Part shown: piece by piece, positions 49,245 to 58,463 of the stretch
Numbering within the stretch: the stretch's first letter is position 1
How the letters are laid out: every line of letters begins with the position of its first letter
Source of the DNA: Gracilibacillus ureilyticus
GTDB lineage: Bacteria > Bacillota > Bacilli > Bacillales > Amphibacillaceae
Direction of reading: 5' to 3'
Assembly: GCF_900111195.1 (NCBI RefSeq)
Contig: NZ_FOGL01000009.1
Location: forward strand, 62,001-126,000
DNA: 64,000 nt
Notes under the pieces: model-generated
The model's input: the letters and a program-made list of their open reading frames with translations, nothing else
The model's database searches: none
What the model was told of the DNA's origin: nothing
Translations under genes and position numbers: made by a program

Positions 49245-49670
49245 ATGAGTGACTTCATGGAATTATTTTCATCGGTAACTGAAAACACGAATAAAATTGA
49301 CAAGGATAAAACAAAAAAGATTGCTGCCAAATTAGTGGAATTCCATACGGAATGTGAGGATTGTAAAAGAATATTAAGCGATATTGAAAATCAATTAAAG
49401 ATAATGCAAATAGATGCAACAGATGAAGAATGGAGAGACTTTAACCAGACCATCTCTCAAGCGAAAGCACATTTGATTAAACAACACAAATGCGTAACAA
49501 GCGGATACTACCTTAGCACATATATGACATTAGGTACAAGTTTAGGTGTTGTCTTTGGTTTAACACTGTTTGACAACATCGCCCTTGGTATCCCTGTCGG
49601 TATTGCGATTGGTATAAGCATCGGGTCAATCATGGACGGGGATGCAAAGAAAAAAGGTTTAGTTATTTAG
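49245..49670 (+). CDS. Cys/His-containing glycine-zipper membrane protein
   Basis: The 141-residue protein has a soluble helical N-terminal region (about 1-85) with possible metal ligands in FHTECEDCKR and HLIKQHKC. It ends with two membrane segments rich in Gly (TLGTSLGVVFGLTLF and GIPVGIAIGISIGSI). AGGAG stands nine bases before ATG 49245. A TTG at 49236 is possible. I do not recognise the family. It lies alone between the phosphatase gene and ysoA. Confidence 0.7.
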   Translation: MSDFMELFSSVTENTNKIDKDKTKKIAAKLVEFHTECEDCKRILSDIENQLKIMQIDATDEEWRDFNQTISQAKAHLIKQHKCVTSGYYLSTYMTLGTSLGVVFGLTLFDNIALGIPVGIAIGISIGSIMDGDAKKKGLVI

Positions 49671-49672
49671 AT

Positions 49673-49707
49673 CGTACTGCCTGCCCTGAAAACAGGCAAG
49701 CAGTACG
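49673..49707. terminator. Hairpin between convergent genes
   Basis: CGTACTGC / GCAGTACG encloses a smaller TGCC / GGCA stem. There is no T-run on either side, so termination is uncertain. Confidence 0.45.
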
Positions 49708-49716
49708 CCCCTCTCA

Positions 49717-50694
49717 TTAAATTTCCAGAATAGAGCCATACAAGGCCTCTGATACATCAATCATTTTTATGTATTTTTCTTTTATCTTTGAAAGCTGTGC
49801 GTTTTCGTTCACTTCAAACTGGAAACTCTGATGAACATAATATTCCAGTGTTTCTGCAAACAAAGGATAATTCTCCTCTTTCGGCAAAAATGGCGTGTAC
49901 ACATAGGCAAATCTTTGTAAAATAAACTGAATCATCTGGAAGGTTGTGGGATCTTCCGTTTGCACATCTTCTAATTGTTCATATATGCCCTGATAAAACG
50001 CGGATGGGATTACCTCATCATTATGTATATCGATTAATTCTTCTAATTGGAATTTTTCAATATGTAACTTGCCTGTTAAGATATTATCGCTGTAATATTC
50101 TAAAATCGCCGTCTTAACGACAGGGTGTATCTCTTCGTTTACCAGCATTTCTCTTAAAATCGGGAGATCATCCCGGAATCCCAGATATAGTAAGCGCTTC
50201 ACCATGTACCATTGCTGACGGTCATTCTTCTCCTGAACAGCTTCAGTTAATTTCTGAAGGACTTCCTGATTGGTCTGTATATCGACTTGCTGCTGTAATT
50301 CCTTGCTCAGCTGATACATCTGGTTTAGTTGTTCGCTAACAGGGGAAGGAACCGGTTCTTCCAGTACATCCTCAATTAAATACATCACCTGATTATATTT
50401 ACTTGCCTGAAAAAGCAGTGTTGCGTATATATGTATGTATGAATAATAATGGTTGTCTTTTTTTGAAATAAGCTGTTCACATAATTCTTCCGCTTCTTCC
50501 TCCATGTTTAACTCCATCATGCAAATCAATTTTCCTGTTAATACTTCCGGAGATTCTACACCATTATCTGTTAACTTTTGAAAATAATGAAAAGCTGTCT
50601 GGAAGTCACTGCCTTCCATCGCTGTTTTTGCTTCTTGTTCTAAGTCATTCTTCCATTTCGGGAAAATAATTACCTTCTCCTTTTCTTCCTGCAT
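49717..50694 (-). CDS. ysoA: YsoA, TPR-repeat protein
   Basis: This 325-residue acidic protein contains helical TPR-like repeats in its N-terminal third (DFQTAFHYFQKLTDNG, NMEEEAEELCEQLIS) and further helical repeats after. It corresponds to YsoA of B. subtilis in length and place, near tig. It probably serves in protein-protein contact, and its partners are unknown. Confidence 0.82.
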   Translation of the reverse strand: MQEEKEKVIIFPKWKNDLEQEAKTAMEGSDFQTAFHYFQKLTDNGVESPEVLTGKLICMMELNMEEEAEELCEQLISKKDNHYYSYIHIYATLLFQASKYNQVMYLIEDVLEEPVPSPVSEQLNQMYQLSKELQQQVDIQTNQEVLQKLTEAVQEKNDRQQWYMVKRLLYLGFRDDLPILREMLVNEEIHPVVKTAILEYYSDNILTGKLHIEKFQLEELIDIHNDEVIPSAFYQGIYEQLEDVQTEDPTTFQMIQFILQRFAYVYTPFLPKEENYPLFAETLEYYVHQSFQFEVNENAQLSKIKEKYIKMIDVSEALYGSILEI

Positions 50695-50727
50695 TGTTTC
50701 ACCTACCTTTTCTTTTATATTATTACT

Positions 50728-50756
50728 ATTATAGATTTAATAGCGCAAAGACTCAA
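50728..50756 (-). promoter_or_regulatory. Promoter of ysoA
   Basis: TTGAGT (50751-50756) and TATAAT (50728-50733) are 17 bases apart. Confidence 0.65.
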
Positions 50757-50984
50757 GTGGATTCGTACAGTTGTTTGAAATTGCTGGAAAAGCTATATTT
50801 ATATACCCTGTTTCATAAAAAGTAATCAGGATTTTTAAAACCTGAAAAACTAGTCGTCATTTATAACATCGATTATGGGCCATAACATTAACCGAGTAAC
50901 CTTGAACTACAAGTATGCAAAGATGGCGCCTATGTTTGATTCATGCACTAAGATATTTATGTGAAGTAACTTAATTTAAAGCAC
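50757..50984. other. Intergenic stretch without recognised features
   Basis: AT-rich, stops in all frames, and no RNA motif that I know. Confidence 0.4.
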
Positions 50985-51026
50985 AAAAAAATCCTCAAGA
51001 ACCTTATATTATTTGATGGTTCTTGA
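50985..51026 (-). terminator. Terminator downstream of the chemoreceptor unit
   Basis: TCAAGAACC / GGTTCTTGA with a 14-base loop, followed by GGATTTTTTT on the minus strand. Confidence 0.75.
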
Positions 51027-51129
51027 TAAATTCCATTTTAAAGTATTTTGCGCTCATGACAAAGAAAACAATAAAATAATGACCTATAAATAAATAGAGT
51101 ACTTGGGTAAAACCCTGACGGAATAGCAT
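51004..51129 (-). CDS. Possible 41-residue membrane peptide
   Basis: A short frame after the chemoreceptor gene encodes a hydrophobic segment (VLYLFIGHYFIVFFVM) with a basic tail. Its last codons run into the terminator stem. There is no clear ribosome binding site before ATG 51129, so it may be chance. Confidence 0.25.
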   Translation of the reverse strand: MLFRQGFTQVLYLFIGHYFIVFFVMSAKYFKMEFIKNHQII

Positions 51130-51208
51130 AGCACTCAATATTAATAACTCTTCATTACAACTTATCCATATGAGGTGTTTGATTCAATTTGGCTGAAAAT
51201 CATAGTTA

Positions 51209-53176
51209 TTACACTTGAAACTTGTCAACAAGGCTTTCTAATTCTATCGACATCTTCTCCAGTCCTTTTATAGTTCCAGTTATATTATTAATTGACTGAC
51301 TAGTTTCTGCAGCGGAGGCTGCTGTTTCTTCTATTCCTGCAGCTGATTGTTCTGAGATCGCTGCAATACTTTCAACGGATTCGGATATGTCTGAACTGTT
51401 TTCTAATATTTGATGAAAGCTTTCTGATATTTTTTCCGTGCTTTTCATCATGGATATTACAGATTGCTGAATACTGTTAAAACTGTTTCCTGTCTCACCG
51501 ATTTGCTCAGTCCCTTGAACAAGCTTTTCCGAACCATCTGTTAAGGCTTTGGCTACTTCTGACGTATCTGCTTGTAACTTTTCCAGAATTGCTGTAACGT
51601 CACCAATGGAATGGGAAACTTGTTCAGATAATTTCCGTACTTCATCAGCAACTACTGCGAACCCTTTACCTTCTTCTCCTGCTCTCGCAGCCTCAATTGC
51701 TGCATTCAATGCAAGCAGATTTGTCTGTTCCGATATATTTTGAATGACTTGAATGATAGTTGTGATCTCTTTTGTCTGATTTTCCAGTTCTGTTACTTTT
51801 CTAACCGTTTCTTTAATTTCTCCATTTGTAAAATTAATTTGATCAATAGATTGTTTCATTAATTTACTGCCATTATCAGTTATTCCTTCTAATTGTTCCG
51901 CTGAGTGAAAAAGCATATTACCATTTTCATTTGCATGCTTCACTTTATATGTAAACTGATTCATTTTTTCAGCAATATTTGCAGTGGTGTCAGCCTGTAC
52001 CTCTGTTCCATCTGCAATTTCATCCATCTTTGAGGCAATCTGGTCACTGCTTAAATTGATATCCTCAAAAGCTTGTTTCATCTCAACTGTCTCTCTTCTG
52101 ACAAACTGGGATAACTGCTGTACTTTTTCGATCATATTACGTAAGGTATCCTGGGTGTTTATCACAGCGTTCACCAGAACTCCCAGTTCATCTGTACTTG
52201 TTTTTCCAGCCCATTCGTTTTTCAGGTTACCATTTTCGATTTCTGACATTATACCTGTGATTTTTTTAATAGGTTTTGTAAACCGGTCACTGACCAGCCA
52301 TGCAATAAGACCAATAATAATAGCAATAATGATTGCAATAACTAATATACTTCGGAATATCTCTTCATTAATGCTTGTTAGAAAACTTACATCCTCTATT
52401 ATTTCAATTACCCCGACAACTGTCGTTTGGGCAGGATCATATAAAGGCATATAATATTTCCATTTGTCTTTATTATTGGAAGTGATTTCTCTCCCTTCAA
52501 ACGCACCCTCAACGTTCTCCTGAGCTTCAGTATCAAGTTTTCCATCACTTTGGGCAGAGGAAATGATAACTTCTCTGTCTTTATTAATAATATTTATTCC
52601 AACCCCATCATGAAAATTGGCTATATTATTCACCACTTCCGGTTTTAGACCCGTTTGCAACGTACCAATCACTTCACCATCCGCAATCACCGGAACAAAT
52701 GCTCTTATTGTAAGTCCGCTATTTCCTGATTCCAAACCCACTATTTCATCCTTATTTAACGCCGCCTGAATTGCTTCTTTATCGCTTTTGTCATCTCCAA
52801 ACTCTGCAGGGTTATGCCCCCTGTAAAAAACCGTACCATCCACATTTCCATATTCGAATACATTCCAATCATGTTCTATTTGTACCCGACTGAAAATAGG
52901 TGTAACAGTCTCCCCTAATTTTCCCCGATCCATATTGGAGAATTGTTCTGTTAATTCTTCATCTTCTGCATATAATTTGGTTATATCCAGTAATTCATCC
53001 ATTTCTGACTGTAGCTGCTGCTCAATCATCTCTTTTGTCTCCAGTTGGCTTTTGGACATTACGGTTGTAAAACTTTCATTCGTCTTCGTAACAACTAACC
53101 AGCAGATAAGTACTGCCGGTACCATTGCTAACAATAAAAATAAGAAAAACAACTTAGATTTCATCGATTTTTTCAA
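51209..53176 (-). CDS. Methyl-accepting chemotaxis protein
   Basis: The 655-residue receptor has a first membrane helix (residues about 8-28), a Cache-type extracellular sensor (about 35-270), a second helix ([19 protein letters not shown]), a HAMP domain and the cytoplasmic signalling domain with the hairpin tip [19 protein letters not shown]. The sensor contains [13 protein letters not shown] and [19 protein letters not shown], typical of dCache/sCache. The ligand is unknown. The start is TTG 53174-53176 with GGGGGAG at six bases. An extended -10 (TGA-TATAAT) lies upstream. B. subtilis has no receptor here. Confidence 0.93.
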   Translation of the reverse strand: MKKSMKSKLFFLFLLLAMVPAVLICWLVVTKTNESFTTVMSKSQLETKEMIEQQLQSEMDELLDITKLYAEDEELTEQFSNMDRGKLGETVTPIFSRVQIEHDWNVFEYGNVDGTVFYRGHNPAEFGDDKSDKEAIQAALNKDEIVGLESGNSGLTIRAFVPVIADGEVIGTLQTGLKPEVVNNIANFHDGVGINIINKDREVIISSAQSDGKLDTEAQENVEGAFEGREITSNNKDKWKYYMPLYDPAQTTVVGVIEIIEDVSFLTSINEEIFRSILVIAIIIAIIIGLIAWLVSDRFTKPIKKITGIMSEIENGNLKNEWAGKTSTDELGVLVNAVINTQDTLRNMIEKVQQLSQFVRRETVEMKQAFEDINLSSDQIASKMDEIADGTEVQADTTANIAEKMNQFTYKVKHANENGNMLFHSAEQLEGITDNGSKLMKQSIDQINFTNGEIKETVRKVTELENQTKEITTIIQVIQNISEQTNLLALNAAIEAARAGEEGKGFAVVADEVRKLSEQVSHSIGDVTAILEKLQADTSEVAKALTDGSEKLVQGTEQIGETGNSFNSIQQSVISMMKSTEKISESFHQILENSSDISESVESIAAISEQSAAGIEETAASAAETSQSINNITGTIKGLEKMSIELESLVDKFQV

Positions 53177-53284
53177 AACTTTCTCCCCCTGTAATCCTGA
53201 TTCACTAGTATTTTTTATCTATTTTTCACTTACCGAATGGAATTATATCACAAAAAAGTTAATACAAGTAGTTCCATATTAACA

Positions 53285-53314
53285 GTTCACACTTTTTGAA
53301 AAATAATGTTATAA
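53285..53314 (+). promoter_or_regulatory. Promoter of the 57-residue membrane protein gene
   Basis: TTCACA (53285-53290) and TATAAT (53309-53314) are 18 bases apart, with an extended TGT before the -10. Confidence 0.6.
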
Positions 53315-53364
53315 TGAGGGAACCATATGATGTGAGGTGAATACTAAGAGAGTTCTTAGTCATT

Positions 53365-53538
53365 ATGAATTTTTCAAAACTAACCTACTTATTTGTCCTT
53401 TTAGTTGGATTTTCCATCGGTACGTATCAGAATTATTCTAATATTTATACCCTGTCCATTATGATTTTGCTTATTATCGTGATGGTGATTTTTATCGGAA
53501 AGGATCTCCTTCAATTAAGAGATAAAAAAAAGAAATAA
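53365..53538 (+). CDS. Small two-helix membrane protein
   Basis: The 57-residue product begins MNFSKLTYLFVLLVGFSIG, has a second hydrophobic stretch (LSIMILLIIVMVIFIG) and ends with a basic tail (RDKKKK). The ATG lacks a well-placed ribosome binding site. GAGGTG stands 27 bases upstream, and a small hairpin (CTAAGA / TCTTAG) sits between the two. GAGAG about 14 bases upstream is weak. It has its own promoter and precedes the tRNA promoter. Family unknown. Confidence 0.6.
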   Translation: MNFSKLTYLFVLLVGFSIGTYQNYSNIYTLSIMILLIIVMVIFIGKDLLQLRDKKKK

Positions 53539-53552
53539 TTTTTAAATTCTTA

Positions 53553-53581
53553 TTGACATCTTGGTGATTAACTTATATAAT
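53553..53581 (+). promoter_or_regulatory. Promoter of the tRNA pair
   Basis: Perfect TTGACA (53553-53558) and TATAAT (53576-53581) with 17 bases between, about 30 bases before the tRNA-Gly gene. Confidence 0.9.
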
Positions 53582-53613
53582 ATTACTTGTCCGTTAAAAA
53601 TACATAAACACAT

Positions 53614-53687
53614 GCGGGTGTAGTTTAGTGGTAAAACCTCAGCCTTCCAAGCTGATGTCGAGAGTTCGATTCTCTTCACCCGCTCCA
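53614..53687 (+). tRNA. tRNA-Gly (anticodon TCC)
   Basis: GCGGGTG and CACCCGC form the acceptor stem. The anticodon loop is CTTCCAA (TCC), the T-arm is GAGAGTTCGATTCTC, and the CCA end is encoded (to 53687). Confidence 0.96.
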
Positions 53688-53688
53688 T

Positions 53689-53762
53689 GTCCCAGTAGCT
53701 CAGCTGGATAGAGCAACAGACTTCTAATCTGTAGGTCGGGCGTTCGAATCGCTCCTGGGACG
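53689..53762 (+). tRNA. tRNA-Arg (anticodon TCT)
   Basis: GTCCCAG and CTGGGAC form the acceptor stem. The anticodon loop is CTTCTAA (TCT) and the T-arm contains GTTCGAATC. The CCA end is not encoded. Its 3' 20 bases occur again at 54147-54166. Confidence 0.96.
53742..53761 (+). repeat. Direct repeat copy 1 (3' end of tRNA-Arg)
   Basis: This is the T-arm and acceptor strand of tRNA-Arg. It is repeated at 54147-54166 with one mismatch (CCT/CCC). tRNA 3' ends are common integration sites. Confidence 0.85.
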
Positions 53763-53767
53763 TAGTA

Positions 53768-53806
53768 AAGAACCTTGAAGCATCAAGCTTTCAAGGTTCT
53801 TTTTTA
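53768..53806 (+). terminator. Terminator of the tRNA transcript
   Basis: AAGAACCTTGAA / TTCAAGGTTCTT (12 bp) with a short loop, followed by TTTTTATTTT. Confidence 0.92.
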
Positions 53807-53913
53807 TTTTATATAGAAATGTATTTTACACCTACTGAAAGGCTGCAAGATCAGGAAGTTGTGAGCAGCAGACACAGAAACCATTAGTCAGGTTGCATTT
53901 ATAAAGAATAAAT

Positions 53914-54066
53914 CTAATCAGTTTCATTCCCATTGAAATAGTTCATACATTCTTCGCAAAATCCAAATGCGCTATCCAAGCCTGTACCACCACATTTTTC
54001 GCACTGCTCATTTACTTGAAATTCTTTTTCAGGAATATCGCTAAACAACTCAAATATATCTATCAC
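53914..54066 (-). CDS. 50-residue zinc-ribbon-like protein
   Basis: The frame starts at GTG 54064-54066 with AAAGGAG nine bases upstream. It encodes a 50-residue acidic protein with two CxxC pairs (QCEKCGGTGLD and FCEECM), a DnaJ-type or rubredoxin-like knuckle that probably binds zinc. It lies between tRNA-Arg and the repeated tRNA end, so it may be cargo of a small integrated segment. I do not recognise a family. Confidence 0.65.
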   Translation of the reverse strand: MIDIFELFSDIPEKEFQVNEQCEKCGGTGLDSAFGFCEECMNYFNGNETD

Positions 54067-54146
54067 GATATATCGCTCCTTTCCTTCTTAGTATTTCCTT
54101 GAGTGATAATTTTCTATGTAAATCATTACATTAGCTTTATTAAGTA

Positions 54147-54166
54147 GTTCGAATCGCTCCCGGGAC
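54147..54166 (+). repeat. Direct repeat copy 2 (orphan tRNA-Arg 3' end)
   Basis: GTTCGAATCGCTCC plus CGGGAC matches the last 20 bases of tRNA-Arg with a single change. No tRNA body precedes it. Together with copy 1 it bounds a segment of about 385 bases and resembles an att site. Confidence 0.8.
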
Positions 54167-54275
54167 AGGTATTTACCATGTTTTTTTATCCTTTTTTTCG
54201 CGTAATAATGTTAAATCAGTATCCCACCAAATTATCTTATACTTACTTTTATCACATTGCCGTAATAAATAAACA

Positions 54276-54312
54276 CAAAAAAACACAGCAGGTATTTCCT
54301 ACTGTGTTTTTC
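54276..54312 (-). terminator. Terminator downstream of ysnB
   Basis: AAACACAGTAGG / CCTGCTGTGTTT, with a short loop, is followed by TTTTG on the minus strand. Confidence 0.85.
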
Positions 54313-54829
54313 GAAGTGAAGTTTGATATGCCAAATCACGGATTTCCCGGCCGTCTATTGTATAGAAGTCTACCGTTACATCCGTTAAGTCTTCATTTGC
54401 GGTTAATACCGCATATGAACCTGGATGCTGAGCACGTGGAAGACGAATACTTCCGGGATTGATAAATAGCTTATTTTCTGCTTTTTCCGCCCCTGCGATA
54501 TGAGAGTGCCCGAAGCATACTACATTAGCTCCGACTTCATCTCCGCGATAGGAAATTGGCTGTAACGTAAATTTGATTTGGTGCATATGTCCATGTGCTA
54601 CAAAAAAATGAAGATCACCTACTGAGAAATTCACTTCATTCGGTAATTTGTCATCCATATCCATGTTTCCCTGTACTACATTCATACCGGATAACTCTTC
54701 ACTATTATGTTGTAACTCAGAATCACCACAATGGATCATTGCATCTACCTCATACTGGTGACGTTTTTTTATCTCCATTACTTCATCTTCCCAGCCGTGA
54801 CTGTCACTCATAATTAACACTTTCGGCAT
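54299..54829 (-). CDS. ysnB: YsnB, calcineurin-like phosphoesterase
   Basis: This 176-residue metallophosphoesterase of the MJ0936/YfcE type has MSDSHGWEDEV, MIHCGDSE, VQGNMD, VAHGHMHQIKF and CFGHSHIA, which together supply the two-metal ligands. The substrate is not known for Bacillus. It follows rdgB with 15 bases between, as in B. subtilis. Confidence 0.92.
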   Translation of the reverse strand: MPKVLIMSDSHGWEDEVMEIKKRHQYEVDAMIHCGDSELQHNSEELSGMNVVQGNMDMDDKLPNEVNFSVGDLHFFVAHGHMHQIKFTLQPISYRGDEVGANVVCFGHSHIAGAEKAENKLFINPGSIRLPRAQHPGSYAVLTANEDLTDVTVDFYTIDGREIRDLAYQTSLRKTQ

Positions 54830-54844
54830 TTGGTCCGCTCCCTT

Positions 54845-55438
54845 CTATTGTTCTCTTACCCAATTCACCAGTTGATCTAACGCTTTTCTCCGGTGGCTAA
54901 TCTTATTCTTTTCCGCCGGGGCCATTTCAGCCATTGTCCGATCACTTTCTATCGGGTAAAAAATCGGGTCATAACCAAAGCCATTGTCTCCAGCTGGTTT
55001 GTGTCCTATTTTTCCTTCACATTCGCCACGTTTAAATATAGTTAGTTCACCAGGATTGGCAACAGCCAATACACAGACAAACCGTGCTGTTCTTTTAGAA
55101 TCCGGCACACCTTCCAATCTTGACAAAACTTTTTGCAGATTAGCCTGATCATCCTTCTGTTCACCTGCATACCTTGCAGAGTATACACCTGGTTCCCCAT
55201 TCAGTGCATCCACTTCCAAACCGGAATCGTCTGCAATGACAGGAATACCAAACTTTTCACAAATTGCTTCTGCTTTGATTGCTGCATTTTCCTCAAAAGT
55301 AGTTCCAGTTTCCTCAATATCTTCGATTTCTTCTGGTAAGTCTAAAAGAGATGTCACTTTAATATTCAGTGTAGCGAACAATCCTTCGAAATCTTTCATT
55401 TTCCCTCGGTTTTTCGTTGCAATTATAATCTCTTTCAT
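54845..55438 (-). CDS. rdgB: XTP/dITP diphosphatase RdgB (YsnA)
   Basis: The 197-residue HAM1-family enzyme removes non-canonical purine nucleotides. Motifs include IATKNRGKMKDFEGLF, TTFEENAAIKAEAI, DDSGLEVDALNGEPGVYSAR, GFGYDPIFYP and SHRRKAL. It lies between rph and ysnB in the usual order. Confidence 0.96.
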   Translation of the reverse strand: MKEIIIATKNRGKMKDFEGLFATLNIKVTSLLDLPEEIEDIEETGTTFEENAAIKAEAICEKFGIPVIADDSGLEVDALNGEPGVYSARYAGEQKDDQANLQKVLSRLEGVPDSKRTARFVCVLAVANPGELTIFKRGECEGKIGHKPAGDNGFGYDPIFYPIESDRTMAEMAPAEKNKISHRRKALDQLVNWVREQ

Positions 55439-55453
55439 TTGGCGACAATCTCC

Positions 55454-56197
55454 CTATTTTATTTCCAGTTTATCGACATATGGTGAAATCGCATCTTTCT
55501 GAATTTCTACAATTTCTTTTAAACCGCCTTCTGCAAGGTCTAACATTTTCATCAGCTGCTGGCGGGAGAAAGTTGCTTCTTCCCCTGTTCCCTGAAGTTC
55601 AACAAATTCACCTTTGCCTGTCATTACTACATTCATATCGACAGCGGCTATTGCATCTTCCGCATATTCTAAATCTAATATTTCCGTGCCATCAGGTAGT
55701 ACACCAACAGATATTGCTGCTAAATAGTCCGTTATCGGTAATTTTTTCAATGTACCCTGGTCTACCAGTTTACCCAATGCAAAGACCATTGCGACAAATG
55801 CACCAGTAATGGAAGCTGTCCGTGTGCCGCCATCTGCTTGAATCACATCACAATCAATCCATACCGTTCGTTCGCCAATTGCATCCAGATCAACAACCGC
55901 ACGTAATGAACGGCCGATTAAGCGCTGGATCTCCATCGTTCTTCCTGACACTTTTCCCTTAGAAGATTCACGGATATTACGCGTTTCTGTCGCACGGGGC
56001 AGCATCGCGTATTCAGCAGTTATCCACCCTTTCCCAGACCCGCGCATAAAAGGAGGTACTCTTTCCTCCACACTGGCATTACAGATTACTTTCGTATCAC
56101 CAACTGTAATTAAGACTGATCCTTCTGCATGCTTTGTAAAATTTGTTACCATTTCAATCTTTCTTAACTGATTCACTTCTCTCCCTGATTCTCGCAT
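55454..56197 (-). CDS. rph: Ribonuclease PH
   Basis: This 247-residue phosphorolytic 3'-5' exoribonuclease trims tRNA 3' ends. It has [53 protein letters not shown] and [16 protein letters not shown]. Two tandem ATG codons (56200, 56197) follow GGAGGAAGT, and the second is better spaced and fits the MRxxGR start of the family. The frame reads 42 bases further without support. Confidence 0.97.
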   Translation of the reverse strand: MRESGREVNQLRKIEMVTNFTKHAEGSVLITVGDTKVICNASVEERVPPFMRGSGKGWITAEYAMLPRATETRNIRESSKGKVSGRTMEIQRLIGRSLRAVVDLDAIGERTVWIDCDVIQADGGTRTASITGAFVAMVFALGKLVDQGTLKKLPITDYLAAISVGVLPDGTEILDLEYAEDAIAAVDMNVVMTGKGEFVELQGTGEEATFSRQQLMKMLDLAEGGLKEIVEIQKDAISPYVDKLEIK

Positions 56198-56264
56198 CAT
56201 ACTTCCTCCTAACATTTCATCTAATCTTAACATATTTTGCATAACTGGTTAAGTTTCATACATA

Positions 56265-56300
56265 GAAAAAATCACCCCATACCGCGAAAAGGATGGGGCG
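56265..56300 (-). terminator. Terminator downstream of gerM
   Basis: CGCCCCAT / ATGGGGTG-type stem on the minus strand followed by ATTTTTT. Confidence 0.8.
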
Positions 56301-56351
56301 TACTACTTCATTATTTACCTTCTGGTCCCTATAGTTGCATATTATGCTCCC

Positions 56352-57509
56352 TTAGATACTGTCTGTTGGTACAACCATGTCTTTTGATACAGGTTCCGTG
56401 TAAGGTTGTCCACTTTCATTCACTACTTGTTCATGATTTTCCACAGACACTTCCACCGCATCGATGCCTTCCTGTTCTGTTAATGTTAATACAAGTGACT
56501 GCATTACTTCATCCGCCAGCATGCTTTTCTCACTGTTTGAAAGAATGTTTTCATTAAATGTAAGTGATAAAATTCCGTCTTGAATAATTGGTGCCGCAGC
56601 GAGCTGGGATCCTGTATTAATGTAATTTTGCAGTGGCAGGTCAAAGCTTGGGCCACTTAATAATGCCTGGACGATGGACTCATATTCACTATCAGTATTG
56701 TTTTCAATATGCTGGGTAATTGGAACATAATAAATCGACTCATCTGCACTTTGCATTGGAAAGTAAAGCGTAGTAGCTTCACTTTCCATTAAATCAATCC
56801 CTTCAGACTGATGGACATTTATCCCGTTTTCCCGTGAATAACCTTGGGAAACAGGTGTCCCGTTTACAGGCATCTCATTTTGTTCCACACCATTAATCCA
56901 TAATTTAATGCGTTCTACATTTTCAAACTGTGTTAATGTATATGTCATTGCTTCTAAAATTTGCTGCTCCTCTTCAGGCTGATATGATTGAAAATCTTCT
57001 GATACGTTTACAACCAGTGTTCCATTCGGTTCCAAATTCAGATCAATTATTTCTGTTCCTGCTGGTAATACTGCTTCAAAGCCAGTTGGCAACATACCTG
57101 TAACCGGACCATCTTTAACTAAGTACTCCAATACTTGTTTAGCCACTTCTTTAGAGGTTGGACTCGGTAATTCTACTTCTTGCGGAACAACCAGTCCATT
57201 TTCATCTAACAGATACAAAACTCTAGAAACCGTTTCAGAGGTGTTGGCTGGATCCTCACCATCTGATCCATCACCTTCTTCTCCACCTTCTGTGCCACCT
57301 TCTTCTGTACCGTCTTCTATCTCTTCTTCACCTTCTGTTTCCGTTAGTTGATCAGAAATGTTTTCTAAATCCTCTGTCAAATTTGTTTCTTCCGGTGGTG
57401 CATCTAACTGTTCTAAAGTCTGTTCTCCTTGAAACACGCCACAACCTGCCAGTAAAAACATGCTAGCAGATAGTATACCTATTGTCTTTTTTGTGAAATC
57501 GATTTTCAT
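56352..57509 (-). CDS. gerM: GerM sporulation/germination lipoprotein
   Basis: The 385-residue protein has a lipoprotein signal with lipobox LAGC near residue 23, an acidic Glu/Gly-rich linker (about 30-90) and two GerMN domains (about 95-225 and 235-365). GerM is a mother-cell protein required for engulfment-stage protein localisation and germination in B. subtilis. ATG has GTAGGAGGT. It lies between racE and rph as in B. subtilis. Confidence 0.93.
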   Translation of the reverse strand: MKIDFTKKTIGILSASMFLLAGCGVFQGEQTLEQLDAPPEETNLTEDLENISDQLTETEGEEEIEDGTEEGGTEGGEEGDGSDGEDPANTSETVSRVLYLLDENGLVVPQEVELPSPTSKEVAKQVLEYLVKDGPVTGMLPTGFEAVLPAGTEIIDLNLEPNGTLVVNVSEDFQSYQPEEEQQILEAMTYTLTQFENVERIKLWINGVEQNEMPVNGTPVSQGYSRENGINVHQSEGIDLMESEATTLYFPMQSADESIYYVPITQHIENNTDSEYESIVQALLSGPSFDLPLQNYINTGSQLAAAPIIQDGILSLTFNENILSNSEKSMLADEVMQSLVLTLTEQEGIDAVEVSVENHEQVVNESGQPYTEPVSKDMVVPTDSI

Positions 57510-57608
57510 AACCGATACCTCCTACGATGGTTTGTACTACTATGTATACGAGCCCTCGCAGGAATTAGAACAAAAAAGAACGGAAGAAATTACGAATAGA
57601 TTACAAGC

Positions 57609-57639
57609 AAAAGAGCATGGAAATTACTTCTCCATGCTC
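57609..57639 (-). terminator. Hairpin at the end of racE
   Basis: GAGCATGGA / TCCATGCTC overlaps the last racE codons and is followed by TTTTGC on the minus strand. It is a weak terminator, so read-through into gerM is likely. Confidence 0.5.
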
Positions 57640-58445
57640 CTAACCTGCGTTAATTGTATTTTGTTTACTGCTTCGATTTTCTGTTCAAGCCAGCGGGAGG
57701 CGATCTGTTCGAAAATTACCGGATCGCCTGTTGTATAGAACTGGTGTTCAGCCGGCTTATTTCCAGTATATAATCGCTTTTCAAAACCTAAAATCGTGCT
57801 GACTTCACGAGCAGTTTCTTCTCCTGATGAAATAATGGAAACAGTTGGTCCCATAACCTCCTGCACAAGATCCTTAATCATCGGATAATGGGTACAGCCT
57901 AAAATCAGTGTATCCATTAACTTGTTATGTTTCAATGGTTCTAATGATTCTTTGACCACCTGATATGCTTCCTGACCTGAGACAAGCCCTTTTTCCACTA
58001 ATGGAACAAAACGAGGGCATGCCAAACCATCAACAGTTATGCCTGCATTAATATGTTTAAGTGATAGTGGATATGCTTCACTCGTAATCGTACCTTCTGT
58101 CCCGATTACTCCAATATGATAAGTGCGGGAATTCGTAATTGCCGCTCTAGCTCCCGGCTGGATAACACCAACTACCGGAATATCCAGTTTTTCTCTTAAT
58201 AAATGCAGGGTATAAGCAGTTGCAGTGTTACATGCTATCACGAGCATCTTAATATTCTTTTCCAATAAAAAATGGACCATTTCCCATGTATACTGGATCA
58301 CTTCTTCTTTTGGCCTCGGGCCATACGGGCACCTTTCAGTATCCCCTAAGTAAATAATTGATTCCTTTGGCAGCTGACGCATCAACTCACTTGCAACAGT
58401 TAAACCGCCAACTCCCGAATCAATCACGCCAATCGGTTGATTCAT
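57624..58445 (-). CDS. racE: Glutamate racemase
   Basis: This 273-residue enzyme supplies D-glutamate for peptidoglycan. It has [26 protein letters not shown], the first catalytic cysteine in VIACNTATA and the second in [12 protein letters not shown] has AAAGAGG. It lies between the marR-type gene and gerM, as RacE does in B. subtilis. Confidence 0.97.
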   Translation of the reverse strand: MNQPIGVIDSGVGGLTVASELMRQLPKESIIYLGDTERCPYGPRPKEEVIQYTWEMVHFLLEKNIKMLVIACNTATAYTLHLLREKLDIPVVGVIQPGARAAITNSRTYHIGVIGTEGTITSEAYPLSLKHINAGITVDGLACPRFVPLVEKGLVSGQEAYQVVKESLEPLKHNKLMDTLILGCTHYPMIKDLVQEVMGPTVSIISSGEETAREVSTILGFEKRLYTGNKPAEHQFYTTGDPVIFEQIASRWLEQKIEAVNKIQLTQVRSMEK

Positions 58446-58463
58446 TTCATCGCCTCTTTAATT

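Noticed and set aside
54178-54462. 94-codon plus-strand ORF opposite ysnB
   Set aside because: It mostly mirrors ysnB and its terminator, with no ribosome binding site.
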